A program made the translations under genes and the position numbers. This document shows, piece by piece, positions 26,639 through 34,414 of a stretch of 64,000 bases of DNA (its first letter is position 1; the number at the start of each line of letters is the position of its first letter). The notes below the pieces were generated by a model. It searched no databases and was not told the origin of the DNA. It saw only the letters and a list, made by a program, of their open reading frames with translations. Origin of the DNA: Soonwooa sp. (lineage in GTDB: Bacteria; Bacteroidota; Bacteroidia; Flavobacteriales; Weeksellaceae); assembly GCF_030151385.1 (NCBI RefSeq), contig NZ_JASLDS010000046.1:1-64000 (forward strand), given 5' to 3'.

Positions 26639-27010
26639 ATGGAACCACAAAAACTGAACATTGGAGACAGCATCAAGAAATTCAGGGAGCTGAAAAATAT
26701 GACGCGCGAAGACATCGCAGACCGTCTTGGATTAAGCGTAAGTGCTTACGGTAAAATCGAAAGAAACGAAACCGATGTTACCATCTCCCGTATCCAGCAG
26801 ATTGCAGAGGTTTTGCAGGTAGAAATGTCCCAGATATTAAATTTTGATGTTTCACAAATTTTTAACATATCCAACAATCATCTGGTACAGAGTAACATTG
26901 GTCCAAAAGCAGAAAATATGCACTTTCATAATGATGAATATCGGGAAAAGTATATTAAAATACTGGAAACCGAAAATGAAAGGCTAAGAAAAATTGCCGG
27001 AGAAATCTAA
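26639..27010 (+). CDS. XRE-family transcriptional regulator
   Basis: 123 residues. Residues 7-65 form a Cro/CI-type HTH (SIKKFRELKNMTREDIADRL, LSVSAYGKIERNETD). The tail is a short coiled coil (NDEYREKYIKILETENERL) that probably dimerises the protein. It is divergent from the fibre-like gene, with 228 bp between the starts, so it may regulate that gene or itself. Confidence 0.8.
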   Translation: MEPQKLNIGDSIKKFRELKNMTREDIADRLGLSVSAYGKIERNETDVTISRIQQIAEVLQVEMSQILNFDVSQIFNISNNHLVQSNIGPKAENMHFHNDEYREKYIKILETENERLRKIAGEI

Positions 27011-27031
27011 AAACCACCCATCATTAAAACA

Positions 27032-27059
27032 ATAAAACCACCTCATTTGGTGGTTTTAT
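27032..27059 (+). terminator. Intrinsic terminator of the XRE gene
   Basis: ATAAAACCACC / GGTGGTTTTAT with loop TCATTT, 21 bases after the stop codon. Confidence 0.8.
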
Positions 27060-27234
27060 CTAAAGATAATTCGGGGTTAAAATCAGTTCGTTCGAATACC
27101 GAATCGTATCGAGAACTAAACAAAAGAATTCCAAATTTCATTTACAAACCTGAGTTCGATTTTTAATTCAATATAAAATTGAATAATAAGATATGAATTG
27201 CGTCGGGCTTTAGCCCGATAAAAGATGATAAAAG

Positions 27235-27434
27235 CAATCAAAATATTGGCTTCAGCCAAATTTTTATAATATTTTGGCTAAAGCCGATTTAAAATTGATT
27301 CTTATTTATAAACGGGCTAAAGCCCGCCCCTATTGATATTAATGGAATATTTATAATCGAACTCAGTTTATAATTAGAGATTAATCATTTGCAATTAATG
27401 TCAGGCTTCCCGATACGGTTTTTGCAAAATCTAC
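27235..27434 (+). repeat. 200-bp interspersed repeat, copy 2
   Basis: Same orientation and nearly identical to copy 1; it carries the hairpins GGCTTCAGCC and GGGCTAAAGCCC and ends TTTTTGCAAAATCTAC. Confidence 0.85.
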
Positions 27435-27655
27435 ACGAACTGACGTGTGTACATCTTCAATCGTATAGATGAAGTGACCTTGCTTCCGTCAGTTCGAGTA
27501 AGTTTCTGTAACGAAATGAAAGAAACTGTATCGAGAACTAAACAAAAAAATATCAAATTTTATTTACAAACCTGAGTTCGACTGTTATTTCAATATAAGA
27601 TTCAATAATAAGATATGAATTGCGTCGGGCTTTAGCCCGATAAAAGATGATAAAG

Positions 27656-27856
27656 CAGTCAAAATATTGGCTTCAGCCAAATTTTATAATATTTTTGGCT
27701 AAAGCCGATTTAAAATTGATTATTATTTACAAACGGGCTAAAGCCCGTCCTTATTGATATTAATGGAATATTTATAATGGAATTCAGGTTTATAATTAGA
27801 GATTAATCATTTGCAACTAATGTCGGGCTTCCCGATACAATTTTTGCAAAATCTAC
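27656..27856 (+). repeat. 200-bp interspersed repeat, copy 3
   Basis: Nearly identical to copies 1 and 2, offset from copy 2 by about 422 bases within the tandem duplication. Confidence 0.85.
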
Positions 27857-27903
27857 ACGAACTGACGTATGTACATCTTCAATTGCATTGCGTTAAAAAA
27901 AAA

Positions 27904-27935
27904 TCTCCCGTCTTTATAAAAGGACGGGATTTTTA
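27904..27935. terminator. Terminator-like hairpin without an adjacent gene
   Basis: TCCCGTCTTT / AAAGGACGGGA followed by TTTTTAAA. No gene ends here on either strand, so it may mark a lost gene or a short transcript. Confidence 0.5.
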
Positions 27936-28266
27936 AATTCAAAAATTGAAACTCAATTCTTCTCGAAAAAAATGCAACTCATTCATTTTTAGGCATATTT
28001 TGGTCAAAAATAGCAAAAAACAGCAATCTTCCGCTATCGCCTTATCCAAAGGAGCTGACAGAGATTCAAAATCATTTTTTTAACATTTTCAAGCTTTTCA
28101 AAAACAACACAAACAACTGATTTACAATTATTTAAATACAAATGTTAAATAATTTTAACATATTTTTAAACTAAAACTTAACTCAAACCATGATAACGCG
28201 TTAAATAGTCTTAAAAATTTTTTCCGCCAGTTTTGGTGCTATACCTTCGCACCCAGAAATCAGCCC

Positions 28267-28722
28267 ATGAGACATTTTACTAGCTTTAAAATCGTTATCG
28301 TAAGTTTATTTTTAACTTTAGGTTTTACATTTGCAAAAGGACAACAATCCTATGTAAAAGATTATAAATCTTTAGCAACAGAACTTTCATCACAATACGG
28401 AATTCCCGCAACCATTATACTTTCTATCGCATTTGTAGAATCGGGAGGCGGAACAAGCAAAAACAGCAAAATCCTTAATAATCACTTTGGTATCGCAGGA
28501 AAAAATACAGTTTCTTCTTCAAAATACAAAAGCTTCTCCTCTGTCAGAGAAAGTTATGAAGCTTTTTGCCAAATGGTTAGCCGCAAAAAATACTACGCCC
28601 AGCTAAAAGGTTCCGAAAATTATGCAGAATGGGTCAAGGCAATGGCAGCAGCAGGATATTCTACACAACCTGAAGTATGGAAATCGAGAATAAATTCCAT
28701 TATTTCTAAAATTTCTAATTAA
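28267..28722 (+). CDS. Secreted glucosaminidase-domain peptidoglycan hydrolase
   Basis: 151 residues. A signal peptide (1-26) is followed by one glucosaminidase domain of the FlgJ/LytG type (lysozyme subfamily 4), which cuts the glycan strand of peptidoglycan. Catalytic Glu58 is in IAFVESGGGTSKNSK, and ILNNHFGIAGK and YKSFSSVRESYEAFC are the family's conserved strands. At this length there is no cell-wall binding domain. It lies 61 bp before the SGNH-MBOAT pair, which has its own promoter. Confidence 0.85.
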   Translation: MRHFTSFKIVIVSLFLTLGFTFAKGQQSYVKDYKSLATELSSQYGIPATIILSIAFVESGGGTSKNSKILNNHFGIAGKNTVSSSKYKSFSSVRESYEAFCQMVSRKKYYAQLKGSENYAEWVKAMAAAGYSTQPEVWKSRINSIISKISN

Positions 28723-28730
28723 ATTTCGCT

Positions 28731-28760
28731 TTGTCAGATTCTGAAAAGAATGTAAATTTG
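28731..28760 (+). promoter_or_regulatory. Promoter of the SGNH-MBOAT pair
   Basis: TTG (28731-28733), a 19-bp spacer and TAAATTTG (28753-28760) fit the full Bacteroidota consensus. The predicted start of transcription is about 17 bases before the TTG start codon at 28784. Confidence 0.75.
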
Positions 28761-28783
28761 CATCACTTTTTTAATGATGAAAA

Positions 28784-30148
28784 TTGGACAACCGTATCTC
28801 TAAAGTACTTTATGTTACTTTATTAAGCTTCTTTCTATACTTTTCTGTATCAATCATCTTTGAGGTTTTCAATTACAGTTGGGAGCCCTTTGACCGCATT
28901 AACTTAGTTTCTGATGTTTTTCATTCCGATAAAAAAGGAAAAGATTCTGCTCCAAAAACAAACGTTAAAGATTCTGTCATAGCTTCTAAAGCTAAAGATT
29001 CGGCAGCAACTGCAACCGATTTTGAGCTTTATAAAAAACCGCAACTGATTACCAATTTCAAAACAGATAATCAAAGTGCGCTTTCTTCTTTTGCAGAAAA
29101 ACTGCAACGTCTAAAAAATGGCGAAAAAATAAAAATCAGAATCGGATATTTTGGCGACAGCATGATTGAGGGCGATTTGCTAACACAAACACTTCGTGCA
29201 CTGTTGCAGCAAGAATACGGCGGTTCTGGTGTTGGTTATTTACCAATTACTTCTCTTACAAGTGGTTTCCGTCAAACAGCAACGGCTTCGGGAAGCAACT
29301 GGGAAGATACCAACTTCATGACGAAAGGTGCTAAAAACATGTACCTTTCCGGTCATTATTTCACAGGACAAGGTTCGGCTTCTTTTACCGACAATACCAT
29401 TACAACACCAGAAGTTTTAATAGAAAAATCTTTAATTTTTGGTAAAACAAATCCAAAAAGTATTCGTTATAACGGGACATCTGTTGCCTTGCAATCTTCG
29501 GAACTGGTTAACCGACAAGTTCTTTCTAAAGACGCTTCAAAAATGATAAAGCTTCAATCTGAAAATGCAAACGACGTTTTGTATGGTGTAAGCTTCGAAA
29601 GCGAAAGCGGAATTTTCGTTGATAATTTTTCATTCCGTGGTATCACAGGTGTTGAACTTAACAAACTGAGCGAAGATTTTATGAAATCGGTGCAGCAAGC
29701 CAATCACTACGATTTGATTGTTCTGCAATACGGCGTTAATTTATTATTCCGCCCGAATGACACCAATTATGATTATTATACGAAAATGATGTCACCAGTC
29801 TTCAAGAAGATGAAAACTGCATTTTCGGATTCTGACTTTTTAATAATTAGTAGTGCCGACCGTGCTTTCAAATATGATGGTGTTTTCAAAACGGCTATTG
29901 GACTACCAAACTTATTGGAAACCCAAGCTTTACTGGCTTTCGATAATGGTTTTGCTTTTTATAACCAATTCGAAACGATGGGTGGTGCCAATTCGATTGT
30001 AAAATGGGCAGAGCAATCGCCGCCATTAGCAAATAAAGATTACGTGCATCCCAATCATAAAGGTGCCGAAGTGCTGGCAAAAAAACTTTTTGAAGCAATC
30101 CAGAACGATTATCATAAATACAGCCCTAAGAAAACAAATGGACAGTAA
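28784..30148 (+). CDS. Membrane-anchored SGNH/GDSL hydrolase
   Basis: 454 residues with an N-terminal transmembrane anchor (8-30), a Lys/Asp/Ser-rich linker (48-80) and an SGNH domain. Block I is GYFGDSMIEG with Ser126; block III is degenerate (LIVLQYGVN); block V DYVHPNHKG gives Asp419 and His422. Such enzymes remove or transfer acetyl groups. The next gene is an MBOAT acyltransferase whose start lies 11 bp inside this gene, so the pair probably works like PatA/PatB or AlgI/AlgX, moving acetyl groups onto a glycan outside the membrane. The start is TTG; no in-frame ATG fits the promoter. Confidence 0.75.
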   Translation: MDNRISKVLYVTLLSFFLYFSVSIIFEVFNYSWEPFDRINLVSDVFHSDKKGKDSAPKTNVKDSVIASKAKDSAATATDFELYKKPQLITNFKTDNQSALSSFAEKLQRLKNGEKIKIRIGYFGDSMIEGDLLTQTLRALLQQEYGGSGVGYLPITSLTSGFRQTATASGSNWEDTNFMTKGAKNMYLSGHYFTGQGSASFTDNTITTPEVLIEKSLIFGKTNPKSIRYNGTSVALQSSELVNRQVLSKDASKMIKLQSENANDVLYGVSFESESGIFVDNFSFRGITGVELNKLSEDFMKSVQQANHYDLIVLQYGVNLLFRPNDTNYDYYTKMMSPVFKKMKTAFSDSDFLIISSADRAFKYDGVFKTAIGLPNLLETQALLAFDNGFAFYNQFETMGGANSIVKWAEQSPPLANKDYVHPNHKGAEVLAKKLFEAIQNDYHKYSPKKTNGQ

Positions 30149-31805
30149 ATTGTTGTACGATTTTATAAACCGTTTCGATGTTAATGCTTTTTTGCAGCAA
30201 TTCATCTACGACCCAAAGAATCCTTTGCTCTTTAACAATGGATTTTTTGTGTATTTCTTCTTTTTATTTATTGTCATTTTTTATTTACTGAGAAACAAAA
30301 CCGGTGCGAGAAAGTATGTATTTACCTTTTTCTCCCTGTACTTTTTTTACAAAGCAAGTGGGGCTTTTGTGCTTTTGGTAATTATTTCCGGACTCGTCAA
30401 TTATGGACTTTCCAATAGTATCTATCACGCCAAACAGAAGACTTCTAAAAAGCTTTTGTTGCTGTTGAGTATCATTTTTAATTTGGGAATTTTAATCTAT
30501 TTTAAATACACCAACTTCTTTATCGAACTATCCAACGAGATTTTTAAAACCGGATTTAATCCTCTGCATATACTTCTACCAATAGGAATTTCGTTTTTCA
30601 CATTCGAAAATTTAAGTTATACGATTGATGTTTATCGTGGCGACTTCAAACCGGCAAAAAAGTTTGTAGATTATCTATTATTCCTTGCTTTTTTTCCAAA
30701 ATTAATGATGGGACCAATTGTAAGAGCGCACGACTTTGTTCCACAAATTGATAAACCTTATTATGTTTCGGAAAAAGATTTTGCAAAAGGATTTTATTTA
30801 ATTGTTTCGGGCTTAATCAAAAAACTGGTAATTTCCGATTATATCACGCTAAATTTAGTCAACTATATTTTTGATAATCCTTCTTTGCACACAGGTGTCG
30901 AAAACCTGTTTGCACTTTATGGTTATGCGATGGTCATCTATTGTGATTTTAGTGGTTATAGTGATGTTGCGATAGGAATTGCACTTTGGTTAGGTTTTAA
31001 AATCCCGCCAAACTTCCTTTCGCCTTATCAAAGTTCCAACGTTACCGAATTTTGGAGAAGATGGCATATTTCCCTTTCTTCATGGCTGAAAGATTACCTC
31101 TACATTCCGCTTGGAGGAAACAGAAATGCAACATTTGCATCGTATTTATTCGTGGTTCTGTTTCTGGGAGGAACTTTTCTGATGATGAATCACCTCTTTG
31201 ATTTATCCTATTTGTATTCCGGAATTGTCACTGCGATTTTCTTATTAATATTTATTTTACCACCATTAATAAATAAAAAACCAAAAGGAATTGCCGCCAA
31301 CTTTAACCTATTGACAACAATGCTTTTAGGCGGTTTCTGGCATGGCGCAAGCTGGAATTTCATTATTTGGGGTGCTCTGCATGGTATTGCATTGGGAATT
31401 CATAAAATATGGATGATGCTGACTGGCAAAGCTTTCTCAGGCTTTAATAATTCTAAAATTTACAATTTTGTAATGGTCATCATTACATTCCATTTTGCAT
31501 GTTTTTGTTGGATTTTCTTCAAAGCTGAAAATTTTGATATTGCCATGTCGATGATTCATCAGATTGTCTACAACTTCGATTGGGAAGTCTTTATGCCATT
31601 CTACGAAAATTATAAATACGTGCTTTGGATGACTGCTTTTGCACTTTGTATCCACTTTATTCCAGATACTTTCCCAGATAAAGTTATTGATAAATTGGGA
31701 CGCGTTCCGTTATTGGTTTACGTTTTGGCATTTTTCGGGTTCCTTATTTTGTATGGATTCTTTAAATCGTCGGAGCAAGTAATGCCGATTTATCTACAGT
31801 TCTAA
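30138..31805 (+). CDS. MBOAT-family O-acyltransferase (AlgI/DltB/PatA-like)
   Basis: The ATG at 30138 gives 556 residues and about eleven transmembrane helices. WHGASWNFIIWGALHG carries His402 and His415, the second being the expected MBOAT catalytic histidine, and SNVTEFWRRWHISLSSWLKD is the conserved cytoplasmic segment. These enzymes pass an acetyl group from the cytoplasm across the membrane. Overlap of 11 bp with the SGNH gene implies coupled translation and a common substrate. That substrate (peptidoglycan, an exopolysaccharide or teichoic-like polymer) cannot be read from the sequence; the glucosaminidase upstream and the SGNH/LysM gene downstream favour the cell wall. Confidence 0.88.
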   Translation: MDSKLLYDFINRFDVNAFLQQFIYDPKNPLLFNNGFFVYFFFLFIVIFYLLRNKTGARKYVFTFFSLYFFYKASGAFVLLVIISGLVNYGLSNSIYHAKQKTSKKLLLLLSIIFNLGILIYFKYTNFFIELSNEIFKTGFNPLHILLPIGISFFTFENLSYTIDVYRGDFKPAKKFVDYLLFLAFFPKLMMGPIVRAHDFVPQIDKPYYVSEKDFAKGFYLIVSGLIKKLVISDYITLNLVNYIFDNPSLHTGVENLFALYGYAMVIYCDFSGYSDVAIGIALWLGFKIPPNFLSPYQSSNVTEFWRRWHISLSSWLKDYLYIPLGGNRNATFASYLFVVLFLGGTFLMMNHLFDLSYLYSGIVTAIFLLIFILPPLINKKPKGIAANFNLLTTMLLGGFWHGASWNFIIWGALHGIALGIHKIWMMLTGKAFSGFNNSKIYNFVMVIITFHFACFCWIFFKAENFDIAMSMIHQIVYNFDWEVFMPFYENYKYVLWMTAFALCIHFIPDTFPDKVIDKLGRVPLLVYVLAFFGFLILYGFFKSSEQVMPIYLQF

Positions 31806-32527
31806 TTTTTAAAGTTTAAAATATTTTTGAAATCGGAGGTTTGAAAATTTTCGAGTTTTTTGGATGAGTCTTCTAAGAATGATTTGCCGAATTATCAGGT
31901 CGCTCCTACGGAGCTCAAATGTAAATTCCAATATTTCTATTAACAGTAAGCTCCTACGGAGCTTTTCGATTTACTTAGAAGAATGTCAATCTTTACGAAA
32001 CGTCATTTCGAGTAACGTAGCGAAGCGAAGCGTATCGAGAAATTTTTGAAAGAAGTTCTTAATATGATTTTTTCAAAGTCAACTAACTGATGTTAATTTT
32101 ATTATATTGAATTCACTAAGAACTAATTTTCAAATTATCAGGTCGCTCCTACGGAGCTCAAATGCAAAATTCCAATATTTCTATTAACAGTATGCTCCTA
32201 CGGAGCTTTCCAATTTAATTAGAAGAATGTCAATTTATATGAAGCGTTATTTATAGTAACGCAGCGTAGTGAAGTGTATCGAGAAATTTTTGAAAGAAGT
32301 TCTCAATATGATTTTTTCAAAATCTCAACTAACTGATGTTAATTTTATTATCCCAAACTCAGTAGAAACCAATTTTAAATTATCAGGTCGCTCCTACGGA
32401 GCTCAAATGTGAAATTCTAACATTCCTATTAACAGTAAGCTCCTACGGAGCTTTTTCAAAACCGTATTATTTTGTTTTTGTTTAAAATGCGTGGATATAT
32501 CAAGAAAAACGCTTGTTTACAAAAAAC
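31806..32527. other. Gene-free stretch holding a three-copy tandem repeat
   Basis: Apart from the array at 31890-32455, nothing supports a gene. The short frames within it repeat with the array. Confidence 0.75.
31890..32455. repeat. Three tandem units of about 243 bp with GCTCCTACGGAGC hairpins
   Basis: Each unit contains TATCAGGTCGCTCCTACGG, a second GCTCCTACGGAGC about 50 bases on, then TATCGAGAAATTTTTGAAAG. Offsets between the GGTCGCTCC marks (31899, 32141, 32386) are 242 and 245 bases. The last unit ends after its second hairpin. Confidence 0.85.
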
Positions 32528-33838
32528 TTACTTCAAATAGTTTTCAAAAGCTTTCCAAATCAATTCGCCTTGTTCCTCATAACCCGATTGCATGAAATGA
32601 ACAGTATCGGCATTGGCTTTTTTAGCTTTTAAAGACTTCGAAAAATATCCAGCTCCACCTGTCGCCTTGTACATATTGAGATACGCCGTATTAAACTTTT
32701 CGCTAACTTCTTTTATCCATAGAACAACCTCAGCCGTTTTTTTTCCATTCATATTGTTATCGGTTGGAGAAATTAAAACAATCGGAAGATTAATATTCTC
32801 TTTTCTTAATTCCGAAATCAAATTGCCAGCGTTTTTAATAAAATCATCTTTAGAAATAGAACTTACACCTTCGTTAGTCCCGAGCGAAATAAAAACAACA
32901 TCAGGATTGGTCTTCTTTAATTGTTGAAGTTGCAACGGAAATTTAACAAAATCCGCATAAGTAGCACCATTTACACCAACCGTATTAAAAACAACACCTT
33001 TGGTCACTTTGCTTTTCAAAAACTGAAAACCATACAGAATATTTCCATTTTTAGCATTGGTTTCCATCAGAAAATTGTTCGTTGACTTTGGATATTTAAA
33101 GGTCGTTTCCGTTCCTGTAAATTTTCCATCACTTATTTTTTTAATATCGTTTTCAAAGTTGGCATCGTAAATAGGTTCCGCCCTTTCCACAGTTACCACC
33201 TGCCCTGCTTTTGGATTCTTAATGGCGTTCCCACTTAGCTGCACCAAACGCGTTGTTACAATATTGAATTTCGCTGCCAACTCTGGAAAAGTTTCTCCCT
33301 CTTGGACAGTATATTTCTCAATAGTCTTTTTAGGTTTTACAAAATCCTTTAAAGCATTTGGACTTTCATAAATTGTAAAATTCTCGCCAGACATCGATGC
33401 ATCATTATAAATTTTAACCTCATCGAAATCACTGTCGGTTGCATTAAATTGAATGTTTAAAAACGAATCTTTTTTATTTCCCATCACAAAACCCAAAGCG
33501 CCCATTTCCTTGAAAACATCCTGCTCATAAACCAAACGAAACGTTTCCCAAGCTTGGTTAGAAACGGAAGTATAATCTTGGGGGCCATTAGAATTTGCCA
33601 CAGCATAAGGAAAAAGCGTTCCTCTTCCTGCATTACCATATTTCTGTTGAAAATGCTCTCTCAAGACTTTCGGAATCCAGCCCGCCTGAATATGAGAATC
33701 GCCAAGAAACAAAATATTGGTTACTTGATTATCCGATTTTAGCTTTGTAGAAAATGAACCGAGATTCGATGTATTTTCTAATTCCTGAGCAGAAAATAAA
33801 GCAGAAACCAAAAGAGGAATGGCAAAAAAGAACTTCAT
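32528..33838 (-). CDS. Secreted SGNH hydrolase with inserted LysM domain
   Basis: 436 residues with a signal peptide (1-18). SGNH block I is NILFLGDSHIQAG with Ser48; VVFISLGTNEG is block III; DTVHFMQSGYEEQG gives Asp411 and His414. A LysM domain (about 175-218, EKYTVQEGETFPELAAKFN) lies inside the catalytic fold and would hold the enzyme on peptidoglycan. A peptidoglycan or glycan O-acetyl esterase is the simplest reading. It faces the SGNH-MBOAT pair across the repeat array, converging with it. Confidence 0.8.
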   Translation of the reverse strand: MKFFFAIPLLVSALFSAQELENTSNLGSFSTKLKSDNQVTNILFLGDSHIQAGWIPKVLREHFQQKYGNAGRGTLFPYAVANSNGPQDYTSVSNQAWETFRLVYEQDVFKEMGALGFVMGNKKDSFLNIQFNATDSDFDEVKIYNDASMSGENFTIYESPNALKDFVKPKKTIEKYTVQEGETFPELAAKFNIVTTRLVQLSGNAIKNPKAGQVVTVERAEPIYDANFENDIKKISDGKFTGTETTFKYPKSTNNFLMETNAKNGNILYGFQFLKSKVTKGVVFNTVGVNGATYADFVKFPLQLQQLKKTNPDVVFISLGTNEGVSSISKDDFIKNAGNLISELRKENINLPIVLISPTDNNMNGKKTAEVVLWIKEVSEKFNTAYLNMYKATGGAGYFSKSLKAKKANADTVHFMQSGYEEQGELIWKAFENYLK

Positions 33839-33859
33839 AGATTGAAAATTTTACTGAAG

Positions 33860-33890
33860 CAAATATAGTATTCTGAAATTTTAAAGACAA
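33860..33890 (-). promoter_or_regulatory. Promoter of the SGNH/LysM gene
   Basis: On the minus strand, TTG, a 20-bp spacer and TATATTTG fit the Bacteroidota consensus; TATATTTG ends about 22 bases before the start codon. Confidence 0.75.
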
Positions 33891-34096
33891 AACCAAGTTT
33901 TTAAAAATTTCGTTCAAGGGCTTAGTAATGGACAATCTTAAATAAAATCCCGCCGATATTTCAAATTGAAACATTTCTCAATTTAATCTGCTAATTTTTG
34001 CGAAATCAATTAATATTAAATATAAAAAAACAACATTTTACACCACTATTAACGCAAGCTTAAATATTCGTAAATTTTAATTAAAACATAAAAAAG

Positions 34097-34110
34097 AACT
34101 AACGTTAGTT
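34097..34110. promoter_or_regulatory. Perfect 14-bp palindrome, candidate regulator site
   Basis: AACTAACGTTAGTT lies 115 bp upstream of the M36 promoter, followed by AGTTTTTG. It may be an operator or a short hairpin. The regulator is unknown. Confidence 0.4.
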
Positions 34111-34211
34111 AGTTTTTGTATAGATAAATTATCTATAAACCAATGAAAACCAAAGGAATTAAATCTATAATTAATTATATATCAAACACTTACAAAAAAT
34201 TTAAAATTTTC

Positions 34212-34241
34212 TTGCATCATTAACAAATGTTTGTATATTTA
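34212..34241 (+). promoter_or_regulatory. Promoter of the M36 peptidase gene
   Basis: TTG (34212-34214), a 19-bp spacer and TATATTTA, one mismatch from TAnnTTTG. Confidence 0.65.
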
Positions 34242-34414
34242 GAACCGAAGCAAAACAGTAATATTTTCTAAAATCAAATCCATTTGCAAAATATATTTTT
34301 GAAATGGTAAAAATTTAAAGATATTACATTTAATTTTTACAATAAACCAAACATCTATTATTAATTTTTAAATATCTAGGAAACTAAATATTTATAACAC
34401 CTAAACGAGTTAAT

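Larger units (their letters stand above)
27011..28266. other. Long gene-free stretch with a tandem 422-bp duplication
   Basis: After the terminator of the XRE gene, two diverged copies of a unit of about 355 bp (27107-27460 and 27529-27883, offset 422) each contain the 200-bp repeat, a TCGGGCTTTAGCCCGA hairpin and a TATCGAGAAC edge. After a hairpin at 27904, the region to 28266 is plain AT-rich DNA leading to the glucosaminidase gene. No open frame is convincing. Confidence 0.75.
33891..34414. other. Gene-free stretch upstream of the M36 peptidase
   Basis: It holds the 14-bp palindrome at 34097 and the promoter at 34212-34241, which leaves an untranslated leader of about 165 bases. I see no open frame. 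Confidence 0.6.

Noticed and set aside
23554..27856. The 200-bp repeats as a CRISPR array
   Set aside because: Copies are too long, too few and not separated by uniform spacers, and no cas gene is present.
31864..32049. A 61-codon plus-strand open frame
   Set aside because: It lies within the tandem repeat array and has no promoter or family features.
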